Shown here: positions 1-10,073 of the stretch, piece after piece
How positions within the stretch are numbered: position 1 is the first letter of the stretch
Layout: the number at the start of each line of letters is the position of its first letter
Assembly (NCBI RefSeq): GCF_913776015.1
Contig: NZ_CAJYMD010000040.1
Location: 1 to 61,479, forward strand
DNA: 61,479 nucleotides
Reading direction: 5' to 3'
Origin: an uncultured Oxalicibacterium sp.
Lineage (GTDB): Bacteria; Pseudomonadota; Gammaproteobacteria; Burkholderiales; Burkholderiaceae_D
Position numbers and translations under genes: made by a program
The notes under the pieces: generated by a model
Seen by the model: only the letters and a program-made list of their open reading frames with translations
Database searches by the model: none
What the model was told of the DNA's origin: nothing

Positions 1-25
1 AGGACTTGCCAATGCGCTCTTTCAA

Positions 26-490
26 TCAAAGAACGCCAATGATCTTCACTTCAAACTGTACATTCTGTCCAGCCAGCGGATGATTGAAATCGAACAGTGC
101 CGATTCTTCATCGATCTCGCACAGCATGCCGGCAAATCGGCCGCCACCGGGCGCGGCAAATTCCACCAGATCGCCGATCGCATATTGTTCATGCGGCGTA
201 GAATTCTGCGCCAGCGTCTCGCGCGACAGACGGCGCAACAATTCCGGATTACGCGCACCAAAAGCCTGCTCGGGCGTCAGATGAAACACTGTATGCGCCC
301 CCTCAGCCAGACCCAGCAAACAGTCTTCGAGAAACGGTGCCAGTTGGCCCGCTCCCAGCTGCAGGGTTGCCGGATTATCGGCAAAGGTGCTGACGATATC
401 CTCACCCTGCTCCGACGCCAGACGGTAATGCAGCGTCAGATACGCGCCCTGCCCGATAACGGCCTGCGTGGCCTGTGATACATTCGTCAT
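26..490 (-). CDS. fkpB: FKBP-type peptidyl-prolyl cis-trans isomerase (FkpB/SlpA-like)
   Basis: A 154-residue cytoplasmic prolyl isomerase of the SlyD/FkpB branch, which speeds cis-trans isomerisation of peptidyl-proline bonds during folding. The sequence shows the split FKBP fold with an inserted flap: an N-terminal strand (YLTLHYRL), the QLGAGQLAPFLEDCLLGL core, the AFGARNPEL segment and the family hallmark DFNHPLAGQ near the C terminus. I chose the ATG at 490 because the reading frame upstream of it (to 634) has no family similarity and would run into the radC promoter region. The gene is divergent from radC, about 137 bp away. In related genomes an ispH gene usually follows; here the window ends. 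The family call is secure; substrates are unknown. Confidence 0.93.
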   Translation of the reverse strand: MTNVSQATQAVIGQGAYLTLHYRLASEQGEDIVSTFADNPATLQLGAGQLAPFLEDCLLGLAEGAHTVFHLTPEQAFGARNPELLRRLSRETLAQNSTPHEQYAIGDLVEFAAPGGGRFAGMLCEIDEESALFDFNHPLAGQNVQFEVKIIGVL

Positions 491-627
491 GCGATTCCCG
501 GTTAGCCAGACTGGCACTATTTTAAGCCAGCTTGAGGGGCACTGCCTCTCGCAACCGTCTGAGAAAACAAAGAAGCGTGATTTGAAAGCGCTCACCTCCG
601 CCGCTTTCCTTGCAAGACAGGAAACCC

Positions 628-1302
628 ATGGCAATCACCGACTGGCCCGAAGACCAGCGTCCACGCGAACGCCTGATCCGTCACGGCGCCACCGCCCTTT
701 CCAATGCCGAATTGCTGGCCGTGTTTCTGCGGGTTGGCGTAACCGGCAAAAGCGCCGTCGATCTCGGGCGCGACATGATCACGCATTTCGGCTCGCTAAA
801 CCGCATGTTCTCTGCCTCGCTGCAGGATTTCTCAAAATTGAACGGCTTGGGTGCAGCCAAATACGCGCAACTGCAAGCCGTCATCGAACTGGCGCGCCGT
901 GCGCTGGCAGAAGAAATGCAACAAGGATCGATGCTGAATTCGCCGCAAACCGTCACCCAGTATTTACAACTCATGCTGGCCAATCAGCCGCACGAATCTT
1001 TTGTCGTACTGTTTCTCGACGTGAAGAATCGCCTGATCGCGTGCGAAGAACTGTTTCGCGGCACTCTGACCAGCGCCAGCGTCTATCCACGCGAAGTCGT
1101 CAAAGCGGCGCTCGCCCACAATGCAGCCAGCGTCATCCTTGCCCATAACCATCCGTCCGGCAGTGCCGAACCGAGCGCCGCCGATCATGCAGTCACGCAA
1201 ACGCTCAAGCAGGCGCTGGCGCTGGTCGATATCCGCGTACTCGATCACATCATCGTGGCGACATCGCAGATTCACTCGTTTGCCGAGCATGGACAAATAT
1301 AA
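628..1302 (+). CDS. radC: RadC family JAB/MPN domain protein
   Basis: A 224-residue RadC-family protein. The N-terminal part carries a helix-hairpin-helix-like segment ([24 protein letters not shown]), and the C-terminal part is a JAB1/MPN metalloprotease-like domain with the zinc motif HNHPSG followed by an Asp ten residues later. The family was named for DNA repair, but that role is disputed and the molecular function is unsettled. The ATG at 628 has an AGGA Shine-Dalgarno just upstream; an in-frame TTG at 610 lies before that site and is less likely. It is transcribed toward rpmB, but about 190 bp and a promoter separate them. Confidence 0.93.
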   Translation: MAITDWPEDQRPRERLIRHGATALSNAELLAVFLRVGVTGKSAVDLGRDMITHFGSLNRMFSASLQDFSKLNGLGAAKYAQLQAVIELARRALAEEMQQGSMLNSPQTVTQYLQLMLANQPHESFVVLFLDVKNRLIACEELFRGTLTSASVYPREVVKAALAHNAASVILAHNHPSGSAEPSAADHAVTQTLKQALALVDIRVLDHIIVATSQIHSFAEHGQI

Positions 1303-1422
1303 GACGCAAATAAGATACGACCTGAATAAGCGACGAAAAACAGCGAATCGACTTGTTACTTTAGCTCCCCTAATTGTTAAATTATTTAAATACAACAAGA
1401 CACAATTGTTTTACGCAAGTCA

Positions 1423-1451
1423 TTGAATAATCGTATTTTTTTCGATATACT
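1423..1451 (+). promoter_or_regulatory. Sigma-70 promoter for rpmB-rpmG
   Basis: A -35 box TTGAAT (1423-1428) and a -10 box TATACT (1446-1451) are separated by exactly 17 bp, inside an AT-rich stretch. Transcription would start near 1458, giving an untranslated leader of about 35 nt before rpmB, whose Shine-Dalgarno is GGGAG. The match is strong by eye and fits a highly expressed ribosomal-protein operon. Confidence 0.75.
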
Positions 1452-1492
1452 CTCGTTTTTTCCAAATCTGGAATCTTTTAGGGAGTACCACC

Positions 1493-1729
1493 ATGGCACG
1501 TGTATGCCAAGTCACCGGGAAAGGGCCGATGGTCGGCAACAACGTTTCCCACGCCAACAACAAAACGAAACGTCGTTTCCTGCCTAACCTGCAGAACCGT
1601 CGCATCTTCGTTGAATCCGAAAATCGCTGGGTTTCGCTGCGCGTTTCCAACGCCGGTCTGCGCGTGATCGACAAGATCGGCATCGATGCCGTTCTGGCTG
1701 ACATGCGCGCTCGTGGCGAAAAAGTCTAA
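1493..1729 (+). CDS. rpmB: 50S ribosomal protein L28
   Basis: A 78-residue basic ribosomal protein of the large subunit. It starts [23 protein letters not shown], as is typical of bacterial L28, and ends with the [19 protein letters not shown] helix. A strong Shine-Dalgarno (GGGAG) precedes the ATG. The usual partner rpmG follows after 24 bp, so the two form an operon read from the promoter at 1423. No zinc-binding Cys pairs are seen, so this is the C-minus form. Confidence 0.98.
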   Translation: MARVCQVTGKGPMVGNNVSHANNKTKRRFLPNLQNRRIFVESENRWVSLRVSNAGLRVIDKIGIDAVLADMRARGEKV

Positions 1730-1753
1730 CTAGCAGAATAAAGAGGAACCATC

Positions 1754-1921
1754 ATGGCGAAATCTGGCCGCGACAAAATCAAGCTGGAGTCGACCGCAGG
1801 TACGGGTCACTTCTACACCACCACGAAAAACAAGCGCACCATGCCTGAAAAAATGGCGATCATCAAATTTGATCCCAAGGCACGCAAGCACGTGGAATAC
1901 AAGGAAACCAAGATCAAGTAA
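1754..1921 (+). CDS. rpmG: 50S ribosomal protein L33
   Basis: A 55-residue protein found by reading the frame after rpmB. It begins [20 protein letters not shown] and continues with [14 protein letters not shown], the L33 signature, ending ETKIK. AGAGGA lies a few bases upstream of the ATG. The protein lacks the Cys pairs of zinc-binding L33 forms. It is the last gene of the rpmB operon, and a strong hairpin terminator follows within 20 bp. Confidence 0.98.
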   Translation: MAKSGRDKIKLESTAGTGHFYTTTKNKRTMPEKMAIIKFDPKARKHVEYKETKIK

Positions 1922-1940
1922 TTGGTCTGGTTCGATGGAA

Positions 1941-1968
1941 AAAACCGCTCATTCGAGCGGTTTTTTTT
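1941..1968 (+). terminator. Rho-independent terminator of rpmB-rpmG
   Basis: A perfect 10-bp stem (AAAACCGCTC / GAGCGGTTTT) with a 4-nt loop is followed by a run of eight T, directly after rpmG. Confidence 0.92.
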
Positions 1969-2100
1969 CGCCCGCACCAGAAACATCTGAAAAAAGTCGG
2001 GGCAAAATCGTCCAGCGAAGACCTTGCAACGTTACCAAAACCTGAAATCAAGCCTGACGCATTTGCAACACTTGGCTCATTTGGTGAAAATCCGCAGGCC

Positions 2101-2133
2101 AAAATGAAAACGCCGCCCAAACAGCAGGCGGCG
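2101..2133 (-). terminator. Terminator of orn
   Basis: Inverted repeat CGCCGCC (2111-2117) / GGCGGCG (2127-2133). On the minus strand the hairpin is followed by TTTTCATTTT. It lies about 30 bp past the orn stop codon. Confidence 0.75.
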
Positions 2134-2166
2134 CAACATGGCATTCACTCAACGATCGGGCCGTCA

Positions 2167-2748
2167 TCACTCCTTGATGAAGTGTTCCCGGTAGTAGCGT
2201 AGTTCTTCGATCGATTCGATGATATCGGCCAGCGCCGTGTGTTTCTGATGCTTTTTGAAACCGGATGCCAGTTCCGGTTTCCAGCGTTTGCACAGTTCCT
2301 TGAGCGTCGATACATCCAGATTGCGGTAGTGGAAGAAAGCTTCGAGCTTGGGCATACCACGCGCCATGAAGCGGCGATCCTGGCAAATCGTATTGCCGCA
2401 CATCGGCGATTTACCCGCTGGCACGTACTTTTTCAGGAATTCGATCAAGGCCACTTCGGCGTCGGCTTCGGTCGTGGTCGATGCCTTGACGCGCTCGATC
2501 AAACCCGAACGGCCGTGCGTGCCCTTGTTCCAGGCATCCATGCCATCCATGATTTCGTCCGACTGGTGAATCGCAAAAACCGGGCCTTCGCCAATGATGT
2601 TCAACTCGGAATCGGTGACCACTACGGCAACTTCGATGATGCGGTCCTTGTCGGGATCGAGTCCGGTCATTTCCATATCGACCCAGACCAGATTGAATTC
2701 GTTGGGACGCAAAGGCGTGATGGAGGCCGATTCATTCGCTTGTGACAT
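2167..2748 (-). CDS. orn: Oligoribonuclease (3'-5' exoribonuclease)
   Basis: A 193-residue DEDDh exonuclease that degrades 2-5 nt RNA to mononucleotides, including the pGpG product of c-di-GMP breakdown. The ExoI motif is [11 protein letters not shown] with catalytic D24 and E26. Further motifs are [13 protein letters not shown], and HTALADI, which contains the last catalytic His-Asp. Length and sequence match E. coli Orn closely. It is divergent from the Ste24-like protease gene, and a hairpin terminator follows. Confidence 0.97.
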   Translation of the reverse strand: MSQANESASITPLRPNEFNLVWVDMEMTGLDPDKDRIIEVAVVVTDSELNIIGEGPVFAIHQSDEIMDGMDAWNKGTHGRSGLIERVKASTTTEADAEVALIEFLKKYVPAGKSPMCGNTICQDRRFMARGMPKLEAFFHYRNLDVSTLKELCKRWKPELASGFKKHQKHTALADIIESIEELRYYREHFIKE

Positions 2749-2814
2749 AATTGATTTCCTTGAATTCCATTAAGCAGTAGTAGTCATAAGCCGCCATTTT
2801 CTCACAGGAAAAGA

Positions 2815-4077
2815 ATGACATCATTTGCCTTTACCGTTTTGTTCGTCGGCTTTCTGCTCCTCAGCATCGTCGTACGCTTCTGGCTGGCATCGCGCCACAT
2901 TCGCCACATTCAGGCAAACCGCGCCGCTGTACCGCCTCAATTCGCCGGCCGCATTCCGCTTGAAGCGCACCAGCGCGCCGCCGACTATACGGTCGCCAAA
3001 ACCAAGTTTGCCCTCTTCGTCATTCTGCTCAACAGTGCCGTTCTGATCGGCTTCACGCTGATGGGCGGCCTGCAATGGCTGGCAGAAACCTCGCTAGGCA
3101 TTTTCGGCCCCGGCATTCGCTACCAACTGGCGCTGGTACTGGCCTTCGCGCTGATTTCGGGACTGATCGAACTGCCATTCGACTACTTCCGCCAGTTCCG
3201 GCTGGAAGCAGCCTTCGGCTTCAACCGCATGACGCCCGCCCTCTTCTTTACCGATTTGGTCAAGAGCACCATGATTTCGCTGGCGATCGGTTTGGGCCTG
3301 GTGTGGATCGTTCTGTTGCTGATGGAAAAATCCGGCGACCTCTGGTGGCTCTATGCATGGTTCGTCTGGTGCGGCTTCCAGTTACTGATGCTGGTGCTGG
3401 TGCCGCTGTTCATCGCACCGCTGTTCAACAAATTCAAGCCACTGGAAGATGAAAGCCTGAAATCGCGTATCGAAAATCTCATGAAACGTACTGGCTTCGC
3501 CGCCAGCGGTTTGTTCGTGATGGATGGTTCGCGCCGCAGCGCGCACGGCAATGCCTACTTTTCAGGCTTTGGTGCAGCCAAGCGCATCGTTTTCTTCGAT
3601 ACGCTACTCGAACGTCTCGCACCGCATGAAATCGAAGCCGTACTGGCGCATGAACTAGGCCATTTCAAGCTCAAGCACATCGTCAAGCGCATTGCGATGA
3701 TGTTTGGCGCTTCACTGGTTTTTCTTGCGCTACTCGGCTATCTGAAAACGCAAACCTGGTTCTACACGGGGCTGGGCGTCGATCCCATGCTCAATGCCAG
3801 CAACGATGCGATGGCGCTGTTGCTGTTCGCCCTGATCCTGCCGGTGTTCGCCTTCCTGCTGTCACCGTTGACTTCGCTGGGCTCGCGCAAGCACGAGTTC
3901 GAGGCGGATGCATTTGCGGCGAAATATACGAATGCGCAAGATCTCGTCTCGGCACTCGTCAAACTGTATGAAGACAATGCCTCGACGCTGACGCCCGATC
4001 CACTGCATTCCGCGTTTTACGACTCGCATCCACCGGCCAGCGTACGCATCAATCGCCTGCTCGACCAACCTGCATGA
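2815..4077 (+). CDS. M48 family metallopeptidase, Ste24/CAAX-protease type
   Basis: A 420-residue integral membrane zinc protease resembling eukaryotic Ste24p more than bacterial HtpX. Several hydrophobic segments lie in the N-terminal 220 residues. The zinc site HELGH is at residues 279-283, with a downstream Glu in RKHEFEADAFA as third ligand. The C terminus has the family's DSHPPASVRI motif. Bacteria do not make prenylated CAAX proteins, so its natural substrates are unknown; membrane protein quality control is likely. Its stop codon overlaps the phhB start (ATGA), which suggests coupled translation with phhB and rsgA. Confidence 0.92.
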   Translation: MTSFAFTVLFVGFLLLSIVVRFWLASRHIRHIQANRAAVPPQFAGRIPLEAHQRAADYTVAKTKFALFVILLNSAVLIGFTLMGGLQWLAETSLGIFGPGIRYQLALVLAFALISGLIELPFDYFRQFRLEAAFGFNRMTPALFFTDLVKSTMISLAIGLGLVWIVLLLMEKSGDLWWLYAWFVWCGFQLLMLVLVPLFIAPLFNKFKPLEDESLKSRIENLMKRTGFAASGLFVMDGSRRSAHGNAYFSGFGAAKRIVFFDTLLERLAPHEIEAVLAHELGHFKLKHIVKRIAMMFGASLVFLALLGYLKTQTWFYTGLGVDPMLNASNDAMALLLFALILPVFAFLLSPLTSLGSRKHEFEADAFAAKYTNAQDLVSALVKLYEDNASTLTPDPLHSAFYDSHPPASVRINRLLDQPA

Positions 4078-4427
4078 CCACGCTGGCAGACCTGCGCACC
4101 AGGCAATGCGTGCCGCAACGGCAAGCCTTGCCTGAGGCGCAAGTCAATGCACTGCTCGCCTTGCTGGATGATTGGCAACGCGAAGGAAAAACCATTGTGC
4201 GGACTCTCTCCTTTGCCGATTTCCACGCCACGATGGATTTCGTCGATCGTATCGCGGCGATCATCCATGCGCAGGACCATCATCCCGAGCTGACTGTCAG
4301 CTACAACCGTTGCGTGGTCCGCTATCACACGCATTCGGTCAATGACAATCAGGGTGGTCTCTCGGAAAACGATTTCATCTGTGCGGCGCGTATCGATGCG
4401 CTGTACGCCCCCAATCACGCCCAATAA
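4074..4427 (+). CDS. phhB: Pterin-4a-carbinolamine dehydratase
   Basis: A 117-residue PCD/DCoH-family enzyme that dehydrates 4a-hydroxytetrahydrobiopterin, recycling the cofactor of phenylalanine hydroxylase. The active-site motif [13 protein letters not shown] and the C-terminal segment TEN-like [13 protein letters not shown] are present. The start overlaps the previous stop by 4 bp. No phhA is nearby, so a housekeeping pterin or molybdopterin role is also possible. The N terminus is slightly longer than in the smallest family members. Confidence 0.93.
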   Translation: MTTLADLRTRQCVPQRQALPEAQVNALLALLDDWQREGKTIVRTLSFADFHATMDFVDRIAAIIHAQDHHPELTVSYNRCVVRYHTHSVNDNQGGLSENDFICAARIDALYAPNHAQ

Positions 4428-4441
4428 GAATTACTCACAAC

Positions 4442-5323
4442 ATGCAGGGAACCGTCATTGCGGCGCATGGCCGTCACTACCTCGTGCAAACCGACACCGT
4501 ACGATTGCAATGCGTTACACGCGGCAAGAAAAGCGATGTGGCCGTTGGCGATCACGTCGAGATCAAGCAGACTTCCGACAATCAGGGCGTGATCGAATCA
4601 ATTGCCGAGCGCGAGACGTTTCTGTATCGCTCGGACCAGTATCGTTCCAAGCTGCTGGCCGCCAATGTCGATCAGCTATTTATCGTGGTGGCAACCGAAC
4701 CGAGTTTCACCGATGACCTGGTATCGCGCGCGCTGGTCGCTGCCGAAGCTGCCGGTGTGAAGGCGCAACTGATCCTGAACAAGATCGACGTGACCGACAA
4801 TCTGGCACGGGCGCGCGAGCGCGTCGCGGTCTATGCGGGCATCGGCTATACCGTCCATGAAGTCTCGGCACAAGCAAAACCCGACGCCACACGCGACCTG
4901 TTGATGCCGTTGCTACAAGGGCATCGAACCATCCTGATCGGCCAATCCGGCATGGGCAAATCGTCGCTGATCAACCTGATCGTGCCCAATGCCGACATCG
5001 CCGTGCGCGAGATTTCGGCGGCGCTCGATACCGGCAAGCACACGACGACCTTCACGCGCCAGTACGCGATCGACGACAACACGACCATTCTCGATTCGCC
5101 CGGCTTTCAGGAATTCGGTCTTTACCACCTGACAGAAGGCATGCTGGAACGCGCCTTCCCTGAATTTCGTCCGTATCTGGGTGGGTGCAAGTTTTATAAC
5201 TGTCACCATGTCAGCGAACCGGATTGCGCGGTTCGACAGGCTGTGGAGAGCGGAGAAATCCCCGCCATGCGACATGCCCTCTACCTGCAACTGCTGCACG
5301 AATCCTCGCAAAAGCTTTATTGA
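4442..5323 (+). CDS. rsgA: Small ribosomal subunit biogenesis GTPase RsgA
   Basis: A 293-residue circularly permuted GTPase that helps mature the 30S subunit. An N-terminal OB-fold comes first, then G4 (NKID), G1 P-loop (GQSGMGKSS, near residue 167) and G3 (DSPGFQEFG). The C-terminal zinc domain has Cys and His ligands in [10 protein letters not shown] and EPDC. The permuted order G4-G1-G3 is diagnostic. It lies 14 bp after phhB, so the Ste24-like gene, phhB and rsgA form one transcription unit. Confidence 0.96.
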   Translation: MQGTVIAAHGRHYLVQTDTVRLQCVTRGKKSDVAVGDHVEIKQTSDNQGVIESIAERETFLYRSDQYRSKLLAANVDQLFIVVATEPSFTDDLVSRALVAAEAAGVKAQLILNKIDVTDNLARARERVAVYAGIGYTVHEVSAQAKPDATRDLLMPLLQGHRTILIGQSGMGKSSLINLIVPNADIAVREISAALDTGKHTTTFTRQYAIDDNTTILDSPGFQEFGLYHLTEGMLERAFPEFRPYLGGCKFYNCHHVSEPDCAVRQAVESGEIPAMRHALYLQLLHESSQKLY

Positions 5324-5382
5324 GGCGTGGAGGTCATTACGCGAAATGTCGGTATTTGGCTGGCTTTCAAGACAAAATCCCT

Positions 5383-5438
5383 TATAATTTAAGCAGTTAT
5401 CACAACCGGCGGCAGGCGCCAACCTAGCCGCCGTTTTT
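5383..5438 (+). promoter_or_regulatory. argF promoter and terminator-like leader hairpin
   Basis: A perfect -10 box TATAAT is at 5383-5388 with a weak -35 (CTGGCT) 17 bp upstream. The short leader then contains a GC-only 7-bp stem CGGCGGC (5407-5413) / GCCGCCG (5427-5433) with a 13-nt loop and TTTTT (5434-5438), ending 4 nt before the argF ATG. No clear Shine-Dalgarno remains between hairpin and start codon. The hairpin could act as an intrinsic terminator or as a translation-control element; which one cannot be told from sequence. Confidence 0.55.
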
Positions 5439-5442
5439 AATT

Positions 5443-7742
<2,300 letters not shown>

Positions 7743-7769
7743 TTTTTCCCATTTCACTACGCTAAAACC

Positions 7770-8084
7770 ATGACCACTCAATTCGATAACGTTTCCGTCG
7801 TCAAGAAGGCCAACATCTACTTCGACGGCAAATGCGTCTCGCACTCGGTAGTGTTCGCCGACGGCACCAAGAAAACCATCGGCGTCATCTTTCCTTCGTC
7901 ATTGAAATTCAATACCGGCGCTGCCGAAATCATGGAACTGAATGCCGGCAAATGCCGCATTCGCCTCGCCGGTGAAAGCGAATGGCAAGCCTATGAAGGT
8001 GGCCAGCAATTCAATGTGCCAGCCAATTCGAGCTTCGATATCGAAACCATCGAAACGCTGGATTACGTTTGCCACTTCGTCTGA
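7770..8084 (+). CDS. ppnP: Pyrimidine/purine nucleoside phosphorylase (YaiE/PpnP family)
   Basis: A 104-residue single-domain cupin of the DUF1255 family. Members cleave nucleosides with phosphate to a base and ribose-1-phosphate. Recognisable parts are [21 protein letters not shown], the [22 protein letters not shown] block and the PANSSFDIE segment. It sits 27 bp after argG and may be co-transcribed, although no functional link to arginine synthesis is evident. A strong terminator follows. Confidence 0.93.
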   Translation: MTTQFDNVSVVKKANIYFDGKCVSHSVVFADGTKKTIGVIFPSSLKFNTGAAEIMELNAGKCRIRLAGESEWQAYEGGQQFNVPANSSFDIETIETLDYVCHFV

Positions 8085-8105
8085 TCGCATTCGTCATACC
8101 CATTC

Positions 8106-8130
8106 AAAAGCCCGGTTCAGCCGGGCTTTT
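8106..8130 (+). terminator. Terminator after argG-ppnP
   Basis: A perfect 10-bp stem AAAAGCCCGG / CCGGGCTTTT with a 5-nt loop. It separates the arg unit from the trpS leader. Confidence 0.88.
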
Positions 8131-8163
8131 GTTTGCATAAATGACGATGCTGACATGCGCGAA

Positions 8164-8172
8164 TGCTATACT
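8164..8172 (+). promoter_or_regulatory. Extended -10 promoter of the trpS leader
   Basis: TGCTATACT is an extended -10 element (TG-N-TATACT, with TATACT at 8167-8172). No convincing -35 box is seen. Initiation about 7 nt downstream would fall at 8178-8180, essentially on the leader-peptide ATG at 8180, implying a leaderless or nearly leaderless mRNA. Confidence 0.55.
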
Positions 8173-8179
8173 GCACGCC

Positions 8180-8227
8180 ATGAAAAACGGAAACCAAGAC
8201 CTCGTTTGCCATTGGTGGCGCGCCTGA
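8180..8227 (+). CDS. Tryptophan leader peptide of trpS (attenuator peptide)
   Basis: A 15-codon frame encoding MKNGNQDLVCHWWRA, with two adjacent tryptophan codons at positions 12-13 followed by a stop. Ribosome stalling at Trp-Trp when charged tRNA-Trp is scarce is the classical sensing step of transcription attenuation. The peptide lies 109 bp upstream of trpS and just ahead of an antiterminator/terminator pair. No Shine-Dalgarno is visible, and the mapped -10 element puts transcription start at or next to the ATG, so leaderless translation is likely. No alternative function is apparent. Confidence 0.82.
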   Translation: MKNGNQDLVCHWWRA

Positions 8228-8230
8228 ACC

Positions 8231-8294
8231 GGCGGCCCGTTTTCATTCATTTATCCAAAACGTGATGCCGCCCGTCCTGGCGGCATTGTTTTTT
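8231..8294 (+). promoter_or_regulatory. Transcription attenuator upstream of trpS
   Basis: The terminator is an 8-bp stem ATGCCGCC (8265-8272) / GGCGGCAT (8279-8286) followed by a T tract (8289-8294). GGCGGC at 8231-8236, right after the leader-peptide stop, is perfectly complementary to GCCGCC at 8267-8272 and can form the antiterminator. CGCC at 8221-8224, within the region a stalled ribosome would cover, can pair with GGCG at 8231-8234 and would release the terminator when translation is unimpeded. These are the three mutually exclusive pairings expected of trp-type attenuation. Confidence 0.82.
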
Positions 8295-8336
8295 GGCACA
8301 GCAGGATTGGCGGCAAACTGAACAACCGGAGCACCC

Positions 8337-9365
8337 ATGTCCCTGAATGCATCGTCGAGCAATACCCCTCCCATCGTTCTGACCGGCGATCGTCCGACCG
8401 GCCCATTGCACCTCGGCCACTACATCGGCTCGCTGAAGTCGCGCGTCGAATTGCAGCACACGACGCAGCAATTCATCCTGCTGGCCGATACGCAAGCGAT
8501 GACGGACAATGTCGGCCGCCACCAGCGCGTGACCGAGAACGTGATGGAAGTCGCACTCGATTATCTGGCCGTCGGTATCGACCCGGAGAAATCAACGATC
8601 TTCATTCAGTCGCAAGTGCGCGAACTCTACGAGTTGTCGATGGTGTTGCTGAATCTGGTGACGGTATCGCGACTCGAACGTAACCCCACCATCAAGGAAG
8701 AAATCCGCTTGCGCGGTTTCGAGCGCGACATTCCGGCTGGTTTCCTGACCTATCCGGTTAGCCAGGCTGCCGACATCACAGCCTTCAAGGCGACGCTGGT
8801 GCCGGTTGGTAACGACCAGTTGCCGATGATCGAGCAAACCAACGAACTCGTGCGCCGCTTCAACAATGTGGTCGGCAAGGAAATTCTGGTCGAGTGCAAG
8901 GAAATGCTGTCGGCCACTAGCCGCCTGCCCGGCATCGATGGCAAGGCCAAGATGAGCAAATCGCTCGGCAATGCAATCCAGTTGGGTTCGACACCTGCCG
9001 AGATCAAGAAAGCCGTCAACAATATGTACACGGACCCGAATCACCTGCGCGTCGAAGATCCGGGCCAGGTCGAAGGCAACGTCGTGTTCTCTTTCCTCGA
9101 TGCCTTCGATCCGAACAAGGACGAACTCGAAGAACTGAAAGCGCACTATCGTCGCGGTGGCCTGGGTGACAGTGTGGTCAAGCGTCGTCTGGAAGCGCAA
9201 CTACAGGCAATGATCGAGCCGATCCGCACTCGTCGCGAGGAATTTGCCAAGGACAAGGGCGAAGTGCTGGCGATGCTCAAACGCGGTACCGAACGTGCGC
9301 GCACAGTTGCCGCGAAAACGCTGGATGAAGTGAATGCGTCGATGGGCCTCAACTACTTCGACTGA
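8337..9365 (+). CDS. trpS: Tryptophanyl-tRNA synthetase
   Basis: A 342-residue class Ic aminoacyl-tRNA synthetase that charges tRNA-Trp. The HIGH-type motif is [13 protein letters not shown] in the first 35 residues, and KMSKS lies near residues 204-208. The ATG at 8337 is preceded by a CGGAG Shine-Dalgarno. The leader upstream contains a Trp-codon peptide and an attenuator, so low charged tRNA-Trp should raise expression. A perfect hairpin terminator follows. Confidence 0.97.
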   Translation: MSLNASSSNTPPIVLTGDRPTGPLHLGHYIGSLKSRVELQHTTQQFILLADTQAMTDNVGRHQRVTENVMEVALDYLAVGIDPEKSTIFIQSQVRELYELSMVLLNLVTVSRLERNPTIKEEIRLRGFERDIPAGFLTYPVSQAADITAFKATLVPVGNDQLPMIEQTNELVRRFNNVVGKEILVECKEMLSATSRLPGIDGKAKMSKSLGNAIQLGSTPAEIKKAVNNMYTDPNHLRVEDPGQVEGNVVFSFLDAFDPNKDELEELKAHYRRGGLGDSVVKRRLEAQLQAMIEPIRTRREEFAKDKGEVLAMLKRGTERARTVAAKTLDEVNASMGLNYFD

Positions 9366-9391
9366 GCAAGACGAAGCATAAGAAAAATAAG

Positions 9392-9420
9392 AAAAGGCGA
9401 TGGCATCCATCGCCTTTTTT
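9392..9420. terminator. Bidirectional terminator between trpS and the CSD-DUF1294 gene
   Basis: A 12-bp stem AAAAGGCGATGG / CCATCGCCTTTT with a 3-nt loop, flanked by T on the plus strand and by A-rich sequence that reads as T on the minus strand. It can serve both convergent genes. Confidence 0.88.
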
Positions 9421-9450
9421 ATTACGTCGACAACCTGCAGCCGCGTTCGT

Positions 9451-10071
9451 CTACCCGGCAAACATGGCCGCGCGCAATGCCGTGCCATATGAAGAAAAAA
9501 GCCAGCAGACCGCCGCCAGGTGCAACAACACCGTGATCTTGTACATCGTCTGGAATGACGATTTGCCCGTTTTGTGGTGCAAGCGCGTCTGCGCCAACAA
9601 GCCGGCAGGCCAGCCCCCCATCAGGTCGAACAGGTGCAAACGTATTTCCGGTGTACGCCATGTCGCGTTGCGCGCCGCTTTCTTGTCGAGGGCATAAGCG
9701 ACATAGGTGAGCAGATTGATGGTTGCCAGATAACCCAAGGCTTTCCACGATACGCCACCGAGAATGACGGCGATGCAGACGATCGTCAGATAAAACGCTC
9801 CCAGCCAACCCCATATGCTGCCCTGGCCTGCGCGAAGGGAAAGTCGTGGTGCCCCATGCGCTATCGCATCAGCAAATTGGGCTTGCTGCGCACATTCACG
9901 ACCATTTTCAAAACCCGGCACATAGGTAACGACATCGCCCAGCGCGGGACGCCGCGCACGACGCGCGAATGCACTGATATGCAGGAACACACGCTTGCCA
10001 CTGCCATTTTGCGTGATGAAGCCGAAACCCTGTTCGTCACGCCATTCCGTGATCTTGCCCTGATAGCGCAT
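9451..10071 (-). CDS. Cold-shock domain plus DUF1294 membrane protein
   Basis: A 206-residue fusion. Residues 1-70 are a cold-shock/OB domain (GKITEWRDEQGFGFITQNGSGKRVFLHISAF, containing the RNP-1-like GFGFI and RNP-2-like VFLHIS). The rest is a DUF1294 membrane domain with about three to four hydrophobic segments and the motif YALDKKAARNATWRTPE. The role is unknown; the layout suggests a membrane-anchored nucleic-acid binder. Its start is only 2 bp after the murB stop, so it is co-transcribed downstream of murB. Confidence 0.88.
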   Translation of the reverse strand: MRYQGKITEWRDEQGFGFITQNGSGKRVFLHISAFARRARRPALGDVVTYVPGFENGRECAQQAQFADAIAHGAPRLSLRAGQGSIWGWLGAFYLTIVCIAVILGGVSWKALGYLATINLLTYVAYALDKKAARNATWRTPEIRLHLFDLMGGWPAGLLAQTRLHHKTGKSSFQTMYKITVLLHLAAVCWLFSSYGTALRAAMFAG

Positions 10072-10073
10072 GG

